From: Arthrobacter sp. Y81
GTDB taxonomy: Bacteria; Actinomycetota; Actinomycetes; Actinomycetales; Micrococcaceae
Length of the DNA: 64,000 nucleotides
NCBI RefSeq assembly: GCF_002929335.1
Contig: NZ_PJIL01000019.1
Span: forward strand, 23,471 to 87,470
Reading direction: 5' to 3'
This document shows positions 7,483 through 16,408 of this stretch, piece after piece. The number at the start of each line of letters is the position of its first letter. Within the stretch, counting starts at the first letter, position 1. The notes beneath the pieces were generated by a model. It was not told the origin of the DNA. It worked only from the letters and a program-made list of their open reading frames with translations, and made no database searches. A program made the position numbers and the translations under genes.

Positions 7483-10400
7483 ATGAACGTCACATCCGTT
7501 GGCGAGCCTGACTCTTACGGCAGGATCGATGCCGCCGCGCCGGGCCTCGGACACAATGGGATGGTGACAACCCCTCGCGCGCAACTGGCACGTGCTGCTG
7601 ACGCTGCCCCGCCGCGTACTTTGATTCAGATCCTGCTGGAAACCGCAGGGCGGTTCCCGGATGCCTCCGCGCTCGACGACGGTCGGGCCTCGCTCAGTTA
7701 TGCGGAGCTGCTCCGCGAGGTGAAGGCCTACGCCGTGCGGCTGCATCAGGCCGGGATCGGCGCCGGTGACAAGGTCGGAGTGTGGATCCCGTCCGGAACG
7801 AACGAGCTGTACGTCGCGATCGTGGCCGCCCTGTATGTTGGTGCGGCCTATGTTCCGGTTGACGCCGATGACCCGGACGAGCGGGCACGGCTGGTTTTTG
7901 ATGAGGCAGGGGTCGCCGGGGTCCTGCGTGCCGGTGAGGTCATCACCTCCCCGGACCGGGTCCGGCCGTTCCCGGCGCCGCGGCAGGCCACGCCGGCCGA
8001 TGATGCGTGGGTGATCTTTACCTCCGGGTCCACCGGCACGCCGAAGGGTGTGGCGGTCACGCACCGCTCCGCTGCGGCGTTCGTCGACGCCGAAGCGCGC
8101 CTGTTCCTGCCGGTCGAGCCGGTGAACACCTCGGACCGGGTCCTGGCCGGGCTGTCCGTGGCGTTTGACGCCTCCTGCGAGGAAATGTGGCTGGCCTGGC
8201 GCAACGGCGCCTGCCTGGTCCCGGCCCCGCGGTCCCTGGTCCGGACCGGCATGGACCTGGGTCCGTGGCTGATCACGAACGGCATCACCGTTGTCTCCAC
8301 GGTCCCTACCCTCGCCGGGTTGTGGCCGGCTGAGTCCCTCGAGGCGGTCCGGCTGCTGATCTTCGGCGGTGAGGCCTGCCCGCCGGAACTTGCCGCCCGG
8401 CTCGCCGTGGACGAACGCGAGGTCTGGAACACCTACGGACCGACCGAAGCGACCGTGGTGGCCTGCGCCGCGCAAATGGACGGAAAAGGCCCGGTGCGGA
8501 TCGGGTTGCCCCTGGACGGCTGGGACCTTGCCGTCGTCGACCCGGCCGGGATCCCCGTGGTAGAAGGTGAGATCGGGGAGCTGATCATCGGCGGTGTGGG
8601 CCTGGCCCGGTACCTGGACCCGGCCAAGGACGCGGAGAAGTACGCTCCCATGGACACCCTGGGCTGGGACCGGGCATACCGCAGCGGTGACCTGGTCCGC
8701 TACGAGGAGGCCGGACTCATCTTCGTCGGCCGCGCCGATGAACAGGTCAAACTCGGCGGACGCCGGATCGAACTGGGCGAAATCGACGCAGCCCTCCAGT
8801 CCCTGCCCGGCATCCACGGGGCCGCCGTCGCCGTGCAAACCACAGCCGCAGGCAACCAGATCCTCGTCGGCTACCTTGCACCGGCGCCGGGCGTCGTTCC
8901 CGATCTGGCCCGGGCCCGGGAACTTCTGGCCGGCCGCCTCCCGGCGCCCCTTATTCCCATGCTGACCGTCATTGACTCGCTGCCGGTCAAGACCAGCGGC
9001 AAGGTGGACCGCAATGCCCTGCCCTGGCCGCTGGGAAACCCTCCGGAGGGTGACGCGGTGCCTCTGGCGGACCTTGACGAACGCACCGCGTGGATTGCCG
9101 GGCAGTGGGTTGCGGTGCTCGGTTCAGCTCCGGAGGGCCTGGACGCCGACTTCTTCGCCCACGGCGGCGGCAGCCTGGCCGCGGCTCAGTTGGTCTCGGC
9201 CCTGCGGGTGCGCTACCCGACGATCACGGTAGCGGACATTTACGCGCAGCCACGACTGGGCGCCCTGGCCGAGCTGGCGCGGCTGTCCCAGCCCGACGGG
9301 GGTGACGAAGCCATCCAGGCGGCCGAACGGCACGTGCAGCCGACCGCACTGAAATCTAGGATCTTCCAGCTCCTGGCAGGGATCCCGCTGCAGCTGCTGG
9401 TGTCCATGCGCTGGCTGACCTATCTGATGGCCATCAACAACATCCTCGCCACCGGGGTGCTTCGCGCAGCCCCGACCGTGTCGTGGTGGTGGGTGCTGGC
9501 CTCCTGGGCCGTGTTCGTCAGCCCATGGGGACGGATGGCCCTCTCCGCCGCAGCAGCCCGGATCCTGCTTCGCGGCATCGCCCCGGGCAGCTACCCGCGC
9601 TCCGGCAAGGTCCACCTGCGGTTGTGGCTCGCCGAACAGATCGCCGACCTCTCCGGCGCCGTCAGCCTCGCCGGCGCACCCTGGGTGCCATACTACGCGC
9701 GTGCCCTGGGCGCGAAGATCGGCAAGGACGTGGACCTGCATTCCGTCCCGCCCGTGACCGGGATGCTGAGCCTGGGCACGGGCTCCTCGATCGAACCCGA
9801 AGTGGACCTGTCGGGCTGGTGGATCGACGGAGACCTGGTCCATATCGGACACGTCCGGGTCGGACCGGGCGCCACCGTCGGTTCACGCAGCACCCTGATG
9901 CCCGGCACACGGATCGGTGCCGGGGCCGAAGTCGCCCCCGGCTCGGCGGTCCTGGGCAAAGTCAAAGCCAACCAGCGGTTCGCCGGTTCACCGGCACAAC
10001 GCCTCGGCAAAGCACAGCAGGACTGGCCCGCCCCGCCGCCGCTGCGCCCCGGTGCCCGGCTCTGGTTCCCCGTCTACGCCGTCGCGTCCGCGCTGCTGGC
10101 CACCATTCCCTACATCTCGGCAGCAGCAGGGGCCCTGGTCGTGGTTCGGGCCATCCACGGCCAGGACTCGCTCGCCTCCTCCTGGCCGGTGCTTTTGTGG
10201 GCGGTCCCGGTGGCGGCCGTCATCTGGTTCGCCTCCAACATGATCCTGATCGTGACCATCGTCAGGCTGCTGGGCCTGGGCCTGGCCCCGGGCCACTACC
10301 GGGTCCGCAGCCTCACCGGCTGGCGGGTCTGGGCCACCGAACGCGTCCTGGACATCGCCCGGGACCTGCTCTTCCCGCTCTACGCCAGCCTGTTCACCCC

Positions 10401-11481
10401 GGTCTGGCTCCGGCTCCTCGGCGCCACGGTCGGCCGGAACGTGGAAGCGTCCACCGTACTGTTGCTGCCCTCGATGACCACGGTCGGGGACGGGGCGTTC
10501 CTGGCCGATGACACCATGATCGCCTCCTACGAACTCGGCGGAGGCTGGATGAAGATCGGACGGGCCAAAATCGGCAAACGGGCGTTCCTGGGCAACTCCG
10601 GGATGACCGGGGCCGGACGCAGCGTCCCGAAAAACTCCCTCGTCGCCGTCCTGTCCGCGACACCGTCCAAGGCCAAGTCCGGGACGTCCTGGCTGGGCAG
10701 CCCGCCGGTCCGGCTGCGCCGGGCACGGATGGATATGGACCAGAGCCTGACCTTCAACCCCCCGCTGCGGCTGAAGATCTACCGGTCCTGCTGGGAGTTG
10801 GGCCGCGCCGTTCCGGTGATCCTGACCGCTGCCATCGCCGCCGGTGTCCTGGCAGTCCTTGACCTGATCGCCACCCGGGGCGGCTACCTTGCCGCGGCGC
10901 TGCTGGGAACCGTGGTGGTCCTGGCCGCCGGTGCCGTGGCCGCCGGAAGCTCGGTCGCGGCCAAATGGCTGCTCGTGGGACGCATCCGCGCAGGGGAGCA
11001 TCCGCTGTGGAGCTCGTTCATCTGGCGCAACGAGGTCGTGGACACCTTCATCGAAATGGTCACCGCCCCCTGGTTCGCCCGGGCCGCGGCCGGCACCCCC
11101 GCCCTGGTCTGGTGGCTCCGTGCCCTCGGCGCCCGGATCGGATCCGGCACCTGGTGCGAAAGCTACTGGCTCCCCGAAGCGGACCTGGTCACCCTCGGCG
11201 CGAACTCCACCGTCAACCGCGGCTGCGTGGTCCAGACCCACCTCTTCCACGACCGGGTCATGAGCATCGACACCGTCACCCTCGAGTCCGGCGCGACCAT
11301 GGGCCCGCACGGCGTCATCCTTCCCGCCGCCCGGATCGGGGCCGGCGGCACCGTCGGGCCCGCATCCCTGGTCATGCGCGGGGAAACCGTCCCCGCCGGG
11401 ACTTACTGGATCGGCAACCCCGTCAGCCCCTGGACCACCCCACCCGGCGCCACCGCCGTCAGCGTTCCGCAAAGCGTGTAA
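7483..11481 (+). CDS. Pls/PosA-type NRPS-like peptide/polyamine synthetase
   Basis: A 1332-residue protein. The adenylation domain (about 45-520) has A3 FTSGSTGTPKG near 177, A5 NTYGPTE near 316, A7 YRSGDL near 400, A8 GRADEQVKLGGRRIELGEID near 415 and A10 KTSGKVDRNALP near 503. A carrier domain follows, with Ser in HGGGSLAA near 560. The rest holds transmembrane helices alternating with three left-handed-beta-helix-like repeats (near 790, 1020 and 1260), the terminal domain of the Pls/PosA family that includes epsilon-poly-L-lysine synthetase. No classical condensation or thioesterase domain. GGAGAAG at 7472-7478 supports ATG 7483. The substrate is not determined. Confidence 0.88.
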   Translation: MNVTSVGEPDSYGRIDAAAPGLGHNGMVTTPRAQLARAADAAPPRTLIQILLETAGRFPDASALDDGRASLSYAELLREVKAYAVRLHQAGIGAGDKVGVWIPSGTNELYVAIVAALYVGAAYVPVDADDPDERARLVFDEAGVAGVLRAGEVITSPDRVRPFPAPRQATPADDAWVIFTSGSTGTPKGVAVTHRSAAAFVDAEARLFLPVEPVNTSDRVLAGLSVAFDASCEEMWLAWRNGACLVPAPRSLVRTGMDLGPWLITNGITVVSTVPTLAGLWPAESLEAVRLLIFGGEACPPELAARLAVDEREVWNTYGPTEATVVACAAQMDGKGPVRIGLPLDGWDLAVVDPAGIPVVEGEIGELIIGGVGLARYLDPAKDAEKYAPMDTLGWDRAYRSGDLVRYEEAGLIFVGRADEQVKLGGRRIELGEIDAALQSLPGIHGAAVAVQTTAAGNQILVGYLAPAPGVVPDLARARELLAGRLPAPLIPMLTVIDSLPVKTSGKVDRNALPWPLGNPPEGDAVPLADLDERTAWIAGQWVAVLGSAPEGLDADFFAHGGGSLAAAQLVSALRVRYPTITVADIYAQPRLGALAELARLSQPDGGDEAIQAAERHVQPTALKSRIFQLLAGIPLQLLVSMRWLTYLMAINNILATGVLRAAPTVSWWWVLASWAVFVSPWGRMALSAAAARILLRGIAPGSYPRSGKVHLRLWLAEQIADLSGAVSLAGAPWVPYYARALGAKIGKDVDLHSVPPVTGMLSLGTGSSIEPEVDLSGWWIDGDLVHIGHVRVGPGATVGSRSTLMPGTRIGAGAEVAPGSAVLGKVKANQRFAGSPAQRLGKAQQDWPAPPPLRPGARLWFPVYAVASALLATIPYISAAAGALVVVRAIHGQDSLASSWPVLLWAVPVAAVIWFASNMILIVTIVRLLGLGLAPGHYRVRSLTGWRVWATERVLDIARDLLFPLYASLFTPVWLRLLGATVGRNVEASTVLLLPSMTTVGDGAFLADDTMIASYELGGGWMKIGRAKIGKRAFLGNSGMTGAGRSVPKNSLVAVLSATPSKAKSGTSWLGSPPVRLRRARMDMDQSLTFNPPLRLKIYRSCWELGRAVPVILTAAIAAGVLAVLDLIATRGGYLAAALLGTVVVLAAGAVAAGSSVAAKWLLVGRIRAGEHPLWSSFIWRNEVVDTFIEMVTAPWFARAAAGTPALVWWLRALGARIGSGTWCESYWLPEADLVTLGANSTVNRGCVVQTHLFHDRVMSIDTVTLESGATMGPHGVILPAARIGAGGTVGPASLVMRGETVPAGTYWIGNPVSPWTTPPGATAVSVPQSV

Positions 11482-11636
11482 CGCGCCCCATGGTGGTGGC
11501 GGCAGCCGGAGAGAGCGGGTATGCGCTTGCGTCAACATCATCGCAACCGTCAGACCCGCCCTGTTCATGTGCTGTTCACCGCAGTAGCCCGAAGTCCAGC
11601 GACAGTCGTAAATTGCGCTGGGTAGTCTGTCGGGGT

Positions 11637-12056
11637 ATGAAATCCTTTGAGGCAGAAACGATGATCTACGCCCGCTCCTCCACCGTGTGGGACATCATCA
11701 CCGATGAAGGTAACTACACCGTCTGGGACTCCGGAATCACACGTATCGAGGGACAGATACGCAACGGCGGCACCATCAGAATCCGAACCATCACCGGCGG
11801 ACACCGAAGCTTCCGCCTGCGCGTTCAACAGATCCCCGGAGAGGTGATGACCTGGACCGGCGGCCTGCCGATGGGCCTGTTCACCGGTGTCCGGACGTTC
11901 ACGCTCTCGCCTCAGGGAGGGAAAACTCAATTGCGCGTGAGAGAGGAATTCAGCGGCCCTCTGCTGGGAATGATCTGGCGGACCGTGCCGGACCTCGGAC
12001 AGGACTGCACAGGCTACGTCAACGCCGTCAAGGAACGCGCGGAACTGATCGGCTGA
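11637..12056 (+). CDS. SRPBCC (START-like) family protein, intact copy
   Basis: A 139-residue protein starting MKSFEAETMIYARSSTVWDI at ATG 11637. It has the full helix-grip pattern: VWDSGITRIEG, GGTIRIRTITGG, QQIPGEVMTWTGGLPMGL, RTFTLSP and a C-terminal helix GYVNAVKERAELIG. It is the cleanest of the four relatives in the window. It stands alone between the synthetase gene and a hydrolase remnant. Ligand unknown. Confidence 0.8.
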   Translation: MKSFEAETMIYARSSTVWDIITDEGNYTVWDSGITRIEGQIRNGGTIRIRTITGGHRSFRLRVQQIPGEVMTWTGGLPMGLFTGVRTFTLSPQGGKTQLRVREEFSGPLLGMIWRTVPDLGQDCTGYVNAVKERAELIG

Positions 12057-12103
12057 CGCCTCCCGGACGTGACCGGCAGCTCAACCTGGCGCGCAGCGGC
12101 CTG

Positions 12104-12437
12104 TTAGCCGTGATGTTTGATGAACTCCAGGGCTGTGTCCGCCACGTCGCGCCAGCCGTGGTCGATGGTCAGTGAATGGCCGCGATCGGGTATTTCCTTG
12201 ATCTCGGTGAGTCCCGGGTTGCGCTCCTGCCGATTGAAGGACGCGTGGGCGATGGACCAGGGAACGGTGTGGTCCTTTTCGCCGGAGAAAATCAGCAGTG
12301 GCCCATTCAGGATTTGGGTGTAAACCTTGGCCTCCGTGAAAGGACGGAAGGTCTCGTACAGTTCGCGGGCTTCATCTGCTGGTAGTGCGTTTGCCCATCC
12401 GTAGATGAATTGCTCGAACGTCAGCGAGACCGCGCGC
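12104..12437 (-). pseudogene. Alpha/beta hydrolase, 3' remnant
   Basis: Read leftward from 12437, the frame gives VSLTFEQFIYGWANALP, GPLLIFSGEKDHTVPWSIA (loop with the acidic residue) and IPDRGHSLTIDHGWRDVADTALEFIKHHG with stop at 12104-12106. This is the last third of an alpha/beta hydrolase, including the catalytic His in DRGHS. The nucleophile elbow and everything upstream are missing; a stop codon lies in frame just beyond 12437. It looks like a deletion remnant. Confidence 0.7.
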
Positions 12438-12567
12438 TAGGTGTTGGTCGAGTTCACCAGCACCGGTGACGCGGACTTCAGGGAGGACGGGTGGCCGGGC
12501 GCTTGTGGCGGCCGGCACCTCCTGCAGCCGAATGCAGGAACCGTGGGCCCGACGGTGGATGGTCGGC

Positions 12568-13458
12568 TTAGGCTCCGGGCCTTTCGCCGTCTTCGAAAAT
12601 TCTCGACGCCGGGCCGACAATGAGGCTGTCCGGTGCGGAGACCAGTTCGGTGTCCTTGTCGTCGTAGTCAAACATGTGCAGAACGTGGCGCATGGCCTCC
12701 AGCCTGGCGCGTTTCTTGTCGTTGCTCTTGACCACGGTCCACGGCGCCCACGCCGTGTCCGTAGCCAGGAACATGGTCTCCTTTGCAGTGGTGTAGGAAT
12801 CCCACTTATCCAGTGAGGCAAGGTCCATAGGGGAGAGCTTCCATTGCCGCACCGGGTCAACCTGACGGATCGCGAACCGGGTCAGCTGCTCTGTCCGTGA
12901 CACAGAGAACCAGAACTTCACCACGTCAATGCCGTCGTTGGTCAGAACCTACTCGAAGGCCGGGGCCTGACGGAGAAAGCCCCGGTACTGGTCATCGGTG
13001 CAGAACCCCATGACCCGCTCCACCCCGGCACGGTTGTACCAGGAGCGGTCGAACATGATGATCTCTCCCTTGGCCGGCAGGTGGGTGACGTAGCGCTGGA
13101 AGTACCACTGCGACTGTTCACGTTCGCTGGGCTTTTCCAGCGCCACAACGTGGGCGCCGCGCGGATTCAGGTGCTCGGTGAATCGTTTGATCGTGCCGCC
13201 CTTGCCCGCGGCGTCCCGGCCCTCAAACAGCACCACGAGACGTCGGCCAGTGGCCTTGACCCACTTCTGCAGCTTGAGCAGTTCGATCTGCAACAGCCGC
13301 TTTTCCATCTCGTACTGCTCCCGCGTCATTCTGGTCCCGTAGGGGTAACCCTCCCTCCAGATGTCGACAGGTGTGCCTTCGGGAGTTAGCAGGACGGGGT
13401 CGTCGTCATCGTCATCCAGCACAGTGAAGCCATGGTGGGCCAGGTCAAAAACGTTCAT
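12568..13458 (-). pseudogene. ppk2: Polyphosphate kinase 2, inactivated by a stop codon
   Basis: The frame from ATG 13458 (MNVFDLAHHGFTVLDDDDDD) gives 296 codons of class I PPK2 with Walker A GRDAAGKGGTI and Walker B FDRSWYNRAGVE. A single in-frame TAG at 12949-12951 replaces the CAG (Gln) found at the same place in the copy at 26879-27771. Everything after it is in frame and intact to 12568. Read-through or reversion would restore the enzyme. A second conserved ATG lies eight codons upstream. Similarity to the other broken copy extends only slightly beyond the gene. Confidence 0.92.
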
Positions 13459-13656
13459 CGACCGAACATACTTTGCTCCCATGAACAATTCGTGAACACA
13501 CCGGACGCGGAGGAGGAGCCCCCGTATAACCCCGTCATGCGTTGCGGCGGGCGCAACTGCCGAACGGACGTCGCCGTCGTCCGTCCGCGGCAAAACAGTA
13601 GGTCTTCCACTCCTAAGACAATCAGGGCGCGCCAGATCTGCGGCCATGGCCTGCAG

Positions 13657-14061
13657 TCAGGAACGCGCGGTGGCATGGGTAAACCACTCATCGTCGATGC
13701 CCAGGCGGCGTCGCTCTTCCGGAGTGTCCTCGTAGACGCGCCATTCACTTAGCCCGTCCGCGACGGCAATTGCTGTCCACAGCGCAGGTCCCGCGAGCGA
13801 GGGGACGCCTGGGCACACGGTGTGGCCGACGATTGTGACCTGGCCGCCGCGGGACAATACGGATTCAAAGATGTTCCTGTACCCGGGAAAAGACTCGAAG
13901 AAGCCGCGCCAGGCTTCAGTGCAGGCAGCCTTGCCTATGACTGCCGTTCCGGCCGTATCGATGAACGTATGGTTATTGGCCATAAGTCGCGTCATCCCCT
14001 TCAGGTTCCGCGCGTTGATGCATTCGTTGAACCCAACGGCCAATGCGGCGGCGTCATTCAT
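13657..14061 (-). CDS. SnoaL-like / NTF2-fold protein
   Basis: A 134-residue single-domain protein of the nuclear-transport-factor-2 fold: an N-terminal helix (AALAVGFNECINARNLKGMTRLM), ANNHTFIDTAG, EAWRGFFESFPGYRN, VTIVGHT and a C-terminal strand with W (EWRVYED). Members range from polyketide cyclases and isomerases to proteins without known activity, so the substrate cannot be given. It diverges from the universal stress protein gene at 14231. Confidence 0.8.
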   Translation of the reverse strand: MNDAAALAVGFNECINARNLKGMTRLMANNHTFIDTAGTAVIGKAACTEAWRGFFESFPGYRNIFESVLSRGGQVTIVGHTVCPGVPSLAGPALWTAIAVADGLSEWRVYEDTPEERRRLGIDDEWFTHATARS

Positions 14062-14230
14062 GCCGGAACGCTACCACCGCTGGCCCGTTCGTTGCAGTTG
14101 CGTGCCGGGGGACAGGTCGCTCTTCCGGTGCAAGCCAGACCTGGGTTGGCTATCCTGTCGCTTATGGACGTCGTTGAGCTTGAGCGGTCGCGCGGATTAT
14201 TCGGTGGGCCCGTTGAGCTATTGCAGATTC

Positions 14231-14707
14231 ATGTCCGATGAGAGTTGGCCGGACGGGCCGATCGTTGTGGGCGTGGCTTGGGATTTTTCGGAGAGGCTGG
14301 TCGTGGCAGCGGCGAACCTCGCTGCCGGTCTGGGTCTGCATCTTGTCTGTGCGTTCGTGGATCCTGCCAGCTACCTGACGGAGTGGGAGCCGGGCGGCTC
14401 GCGCACAGCTCTTTCGCTGGACCCCGCGGCCAACGAAGAGACTGATTTTCCCGCGGGTGAGCTCCTGCTTAGGGTTGAAGCCGTCCTCGGATCGCCGGGC
14501 GCGGAGTGGTCGTTCCGGGTGCTCAATGGTGACGTTGCGCCGGCCCTCGGGCGGTTGGCGAAGAGCGCCGGCGCATCCTTGATCATCGTGGGCGGCCGCC
14601 GGCCCGGCATCCTTGCCGCAATGGACCGGTTCCTCGAAGGCTCGGTGTCCGCTGTCCTGGTCCGCTCACAGGGGCGGCCGGTTCTTATTGTTCCGGGTTG
14701 CGCGTGA
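14231..14707 (+). CDS. Universal stress protein family protein
   Basis: A 158-residue single USP domain. IVVGVAWDFSERLVVAAANLAAGLG is the first strand-helix unit. LIIVGGRRPGILAAMDRFLEGSVSAVLVRSQGRPVLIVPG contains the G-x2-G-x9-G-S type nucleotide-binding motif of the ATP-binding subgroup. The start ATG at 14231 follows a weak ribosome binding site. Likely induced under stress or stationary phase, judged from family knowledge only. Confidence 0.85.
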   Translation: MSDESWPDGPIVVGVAWDFSERLVVAAANLAAGLGLHLVCAFVDPASYLTEWEPGGSRTALSLDPAANEETDFPAGELLLRVEAVLGSPGAEWSFRVLNGDVAPALGRLAKSAGASLIIVGGRRPGILAAMDRFLEGSVSAVLVRSQGRPVLIVPGCA

Positions 14708-14710
14708 GTG

Positions 14711-15038
14711 GACTCTAGTCATTGGAGAGCTGTCCACTCGAAGCGAGGACTTCCGGACCATGTGGGCCGCGCAAAACGTGCGGCTCCACCGCACCGGGGT
14801 GAAACGCTATCATCACCCGGTCGTGGGGGACTTTGAACTGACATTCCAGGCCATGCAACTGCCCGGCGATGAAGGCCTTACTCTCATCGCCTACAGCGCC
14901 GAGCCAGGCACCCCCGGGTATGACGCATTGAACCTGCTGGCCACCTGGAACGCCACGGTCCGTCACGATGCCAGCCGCAAAACAACCGACGTGCCCGCCA
15001 TCGCCGAGCCTGAACAGAATCAAATCCGCAGCCAGTAA
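14711..15038 (+). pseudogene. MmyB-like regulator, C-terminal remnant
   Basis: The frame reads IGELSTRSEDFRTMWAAQNV, RLHRTGVKRYHHPVVGDFEL and DALNLLATWNATV. This is the ligand-binding C-terminal region of MmyB-like regulators, which normally follow an N-terminal XRE helix-turn-helix. No HTH precedes it; the open frame runs back into the universal stress protein gene in another frame. It is therefore a truncated tail without an evident start of its own. Confidence 0.65.
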
Positions 15039-15099
15039 CCCCGGGTGCCAACGCCGAAATCTCAGTACCCCAGTGGCTCCCAATTTCAGCAGTGGATAA

Positions 15100-15341
15100 C
15101 CGAATTGCGACATGACCATCGGCTACGAAGTCCTAGCCCTAGCGTCCGCCCCGGCCTGAGCCTCATGACGTACTTCGCCGAACCCGCCACTCCGTCCGCC
15201 GACGCCATGAACCTGCTCCCCAGCCGGACCGCGAACGAAACCAGGACCGCCGACACAAGCCCGCACCAGCCACTGAGAGACCAGTCGCCGGCCTCGGAAC
15301 ATGAGCTGAACCAGGAAGTACCCGCCGCTGCCGCGTCATGA
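15100..15341 (+). pseudogene. Second MmyB-like regulator tail, frameshifted
   Basis: LRHDH-type residues and TIGYEVLALAS are followed, after a frameshift near 15141, by SVRPGLSLMTYFAEPATPSA. This matches the very C-terminal part of MmyB-like regulators and is related to the tail at 14711-15038 (LTLIAYSAEPGTPGYDALNLL). It is a tandem remnant rather than a gene. The final 30 codons are not conserved. Confidence 0.5.
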
Positions 15342-15598
15342 TCTCCGCTGGAACATCAGGCTGCACCCCGGACGGCAGAACCCCGCCCATGCCGGCTCAA
15401 GAAGCACCATCTCAACAGGAAAACGGCCGGGACCCGAGTGAGGTCTGCGAGGCTCTTGGCTGACAGCGCGGCCGTCAGCCTGTGCCGACCCGAACACCGC
15501 GTCCGGATCTGGTCTGCCGGCCGGCCAGCAATCTAGCGGGAACTGCTGCCCCGGGCACTGTCCACGGCCGGCCGGGCTGCCATCCGCAGACGCGTGCC

Positions 15599-16408
15599 TT
15601 AGCGCTGGACCAGCGCATGGATGCGCCGGGAGATTTCCTCGCCTGCCAAGATGCCTCGGGCATCGGTCACGCGTAAATGATGCCTGCGGAAGTCGATGGC
15701 GGCGAGTTCTCCATGGGAGGGACGGAAGGCGACGTCAGCTTCGGCCAGCATCGGACCGTCCAGCAGCGAGTCCCCGGCGGCGATCACGCGGGAGGCCCCA
15801 GTGCGCCGGGCGACTTCTGCGACGGCGCTGTTTTTCGTCACCGCGTGCGGTACGCAGTAGAGCTTGCGGCCCTGGACGGACACCGTCCAGCCGAGCGAGG
15901 CACACCATGCGTCCAGGTCCCGCACGAATTCCACAGGCATAAGCTCCCGGTCCACCATGGCGTAGAGGAAGAGCTCTTCGGCCCGGCGCAGCCGGAGGAT
16001 CCAGGACCGGTAGGCCTCCCGGGACAGAAATTCCTCGACGACGGCCAGCGGCGCGGAGCCCTCCGAGACCCGTTGCCCCACTGTGGTCTGCCATTCGATG
16101 TCCGGCTCACCGTTCTTGAGCAGGACACCGCCGTTGGTGGTGACCGCATATTCAGGCACGGCACCGGGCAGCCGGACCCGCCGGTACTGGGCCTCGGTCC
16201 GGGTGGTCACCGGGACGAAGATGGTTGTCCGTGTCAGTTCCAGCAGCAGCCGCTCCGCGGTGCGGGTCATAAACGAGATCGGGACCCCCTCGTGGAGCTC
16301 GGCAACCACCATGTCCGGTGCAAGGTGGTCGGGGACGTCCAGGAAAAAGGCCTTCGCGGAGTAGATCAGTGTCCGGTCCAGGTCCGAGGCCACCAGGACG
16401 GAATTCAC
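15599..16408 (-). CDS. HAD-family phosphatase of the Ter/PRTase module
   Basis: A 269-residue HAD hydrolase. Motif I SDLDRTLIY holds the nucleophilic Asp and acid/base Asp. Motif II lies around VPVTTRT, the conserved Lys in TKNSAVAEV, and motif IV is AGDSLLDGPMLAEADVAF. It is the last gene of the leftward Ter operon and overlaps the end of the PRTase fusion gene. In the described Ter-dependent biosynthetic module such a HAD enzyme is proposed to dephosphorylate a ribosylated intermediate. Confidence 0.85.
   Translation of the reverse strand: MNSVLVASDLDRTLIYSAKAFFLDVPDHLAPDMVVAELHEGVPISFMTRTAERLLLELTRTTIFVPVTTRTEAQYRRVRLPGAVPEYAVTTNGGVLLKNGEPDIEWQTTVGQRVSEGSAPLAVVEEFLSREAYRSWILRLRRAEELFLYAMVDRELMPVEFVRDLDAWCASLGWTVSVQGRKLYCVPHAVTKNSAVAEVARRTGASRVIAAGDSLLDGPMLAEADVAFRPSHGELAAIDFRRHHLRVTDARGILAGEEISRRIHALVQR

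Noticed and set aside
6850..11568. Very long leftward open frames (662 and 526 codons) across the ACT-like and synthetase genes
   Set aside because: Antisense shadows in high-GC DNA; low-complexity Arg/Gly/Gln-rich translations with no family features, opposite a clearly coding NRPS-like gene.
12372..12860. Leftward 162-codon frame overlapping the ppk2 end and hydrolase remnant
   Set aside because: Out of frame with both recognised genes; Arg/Thr-rich shadow translation.
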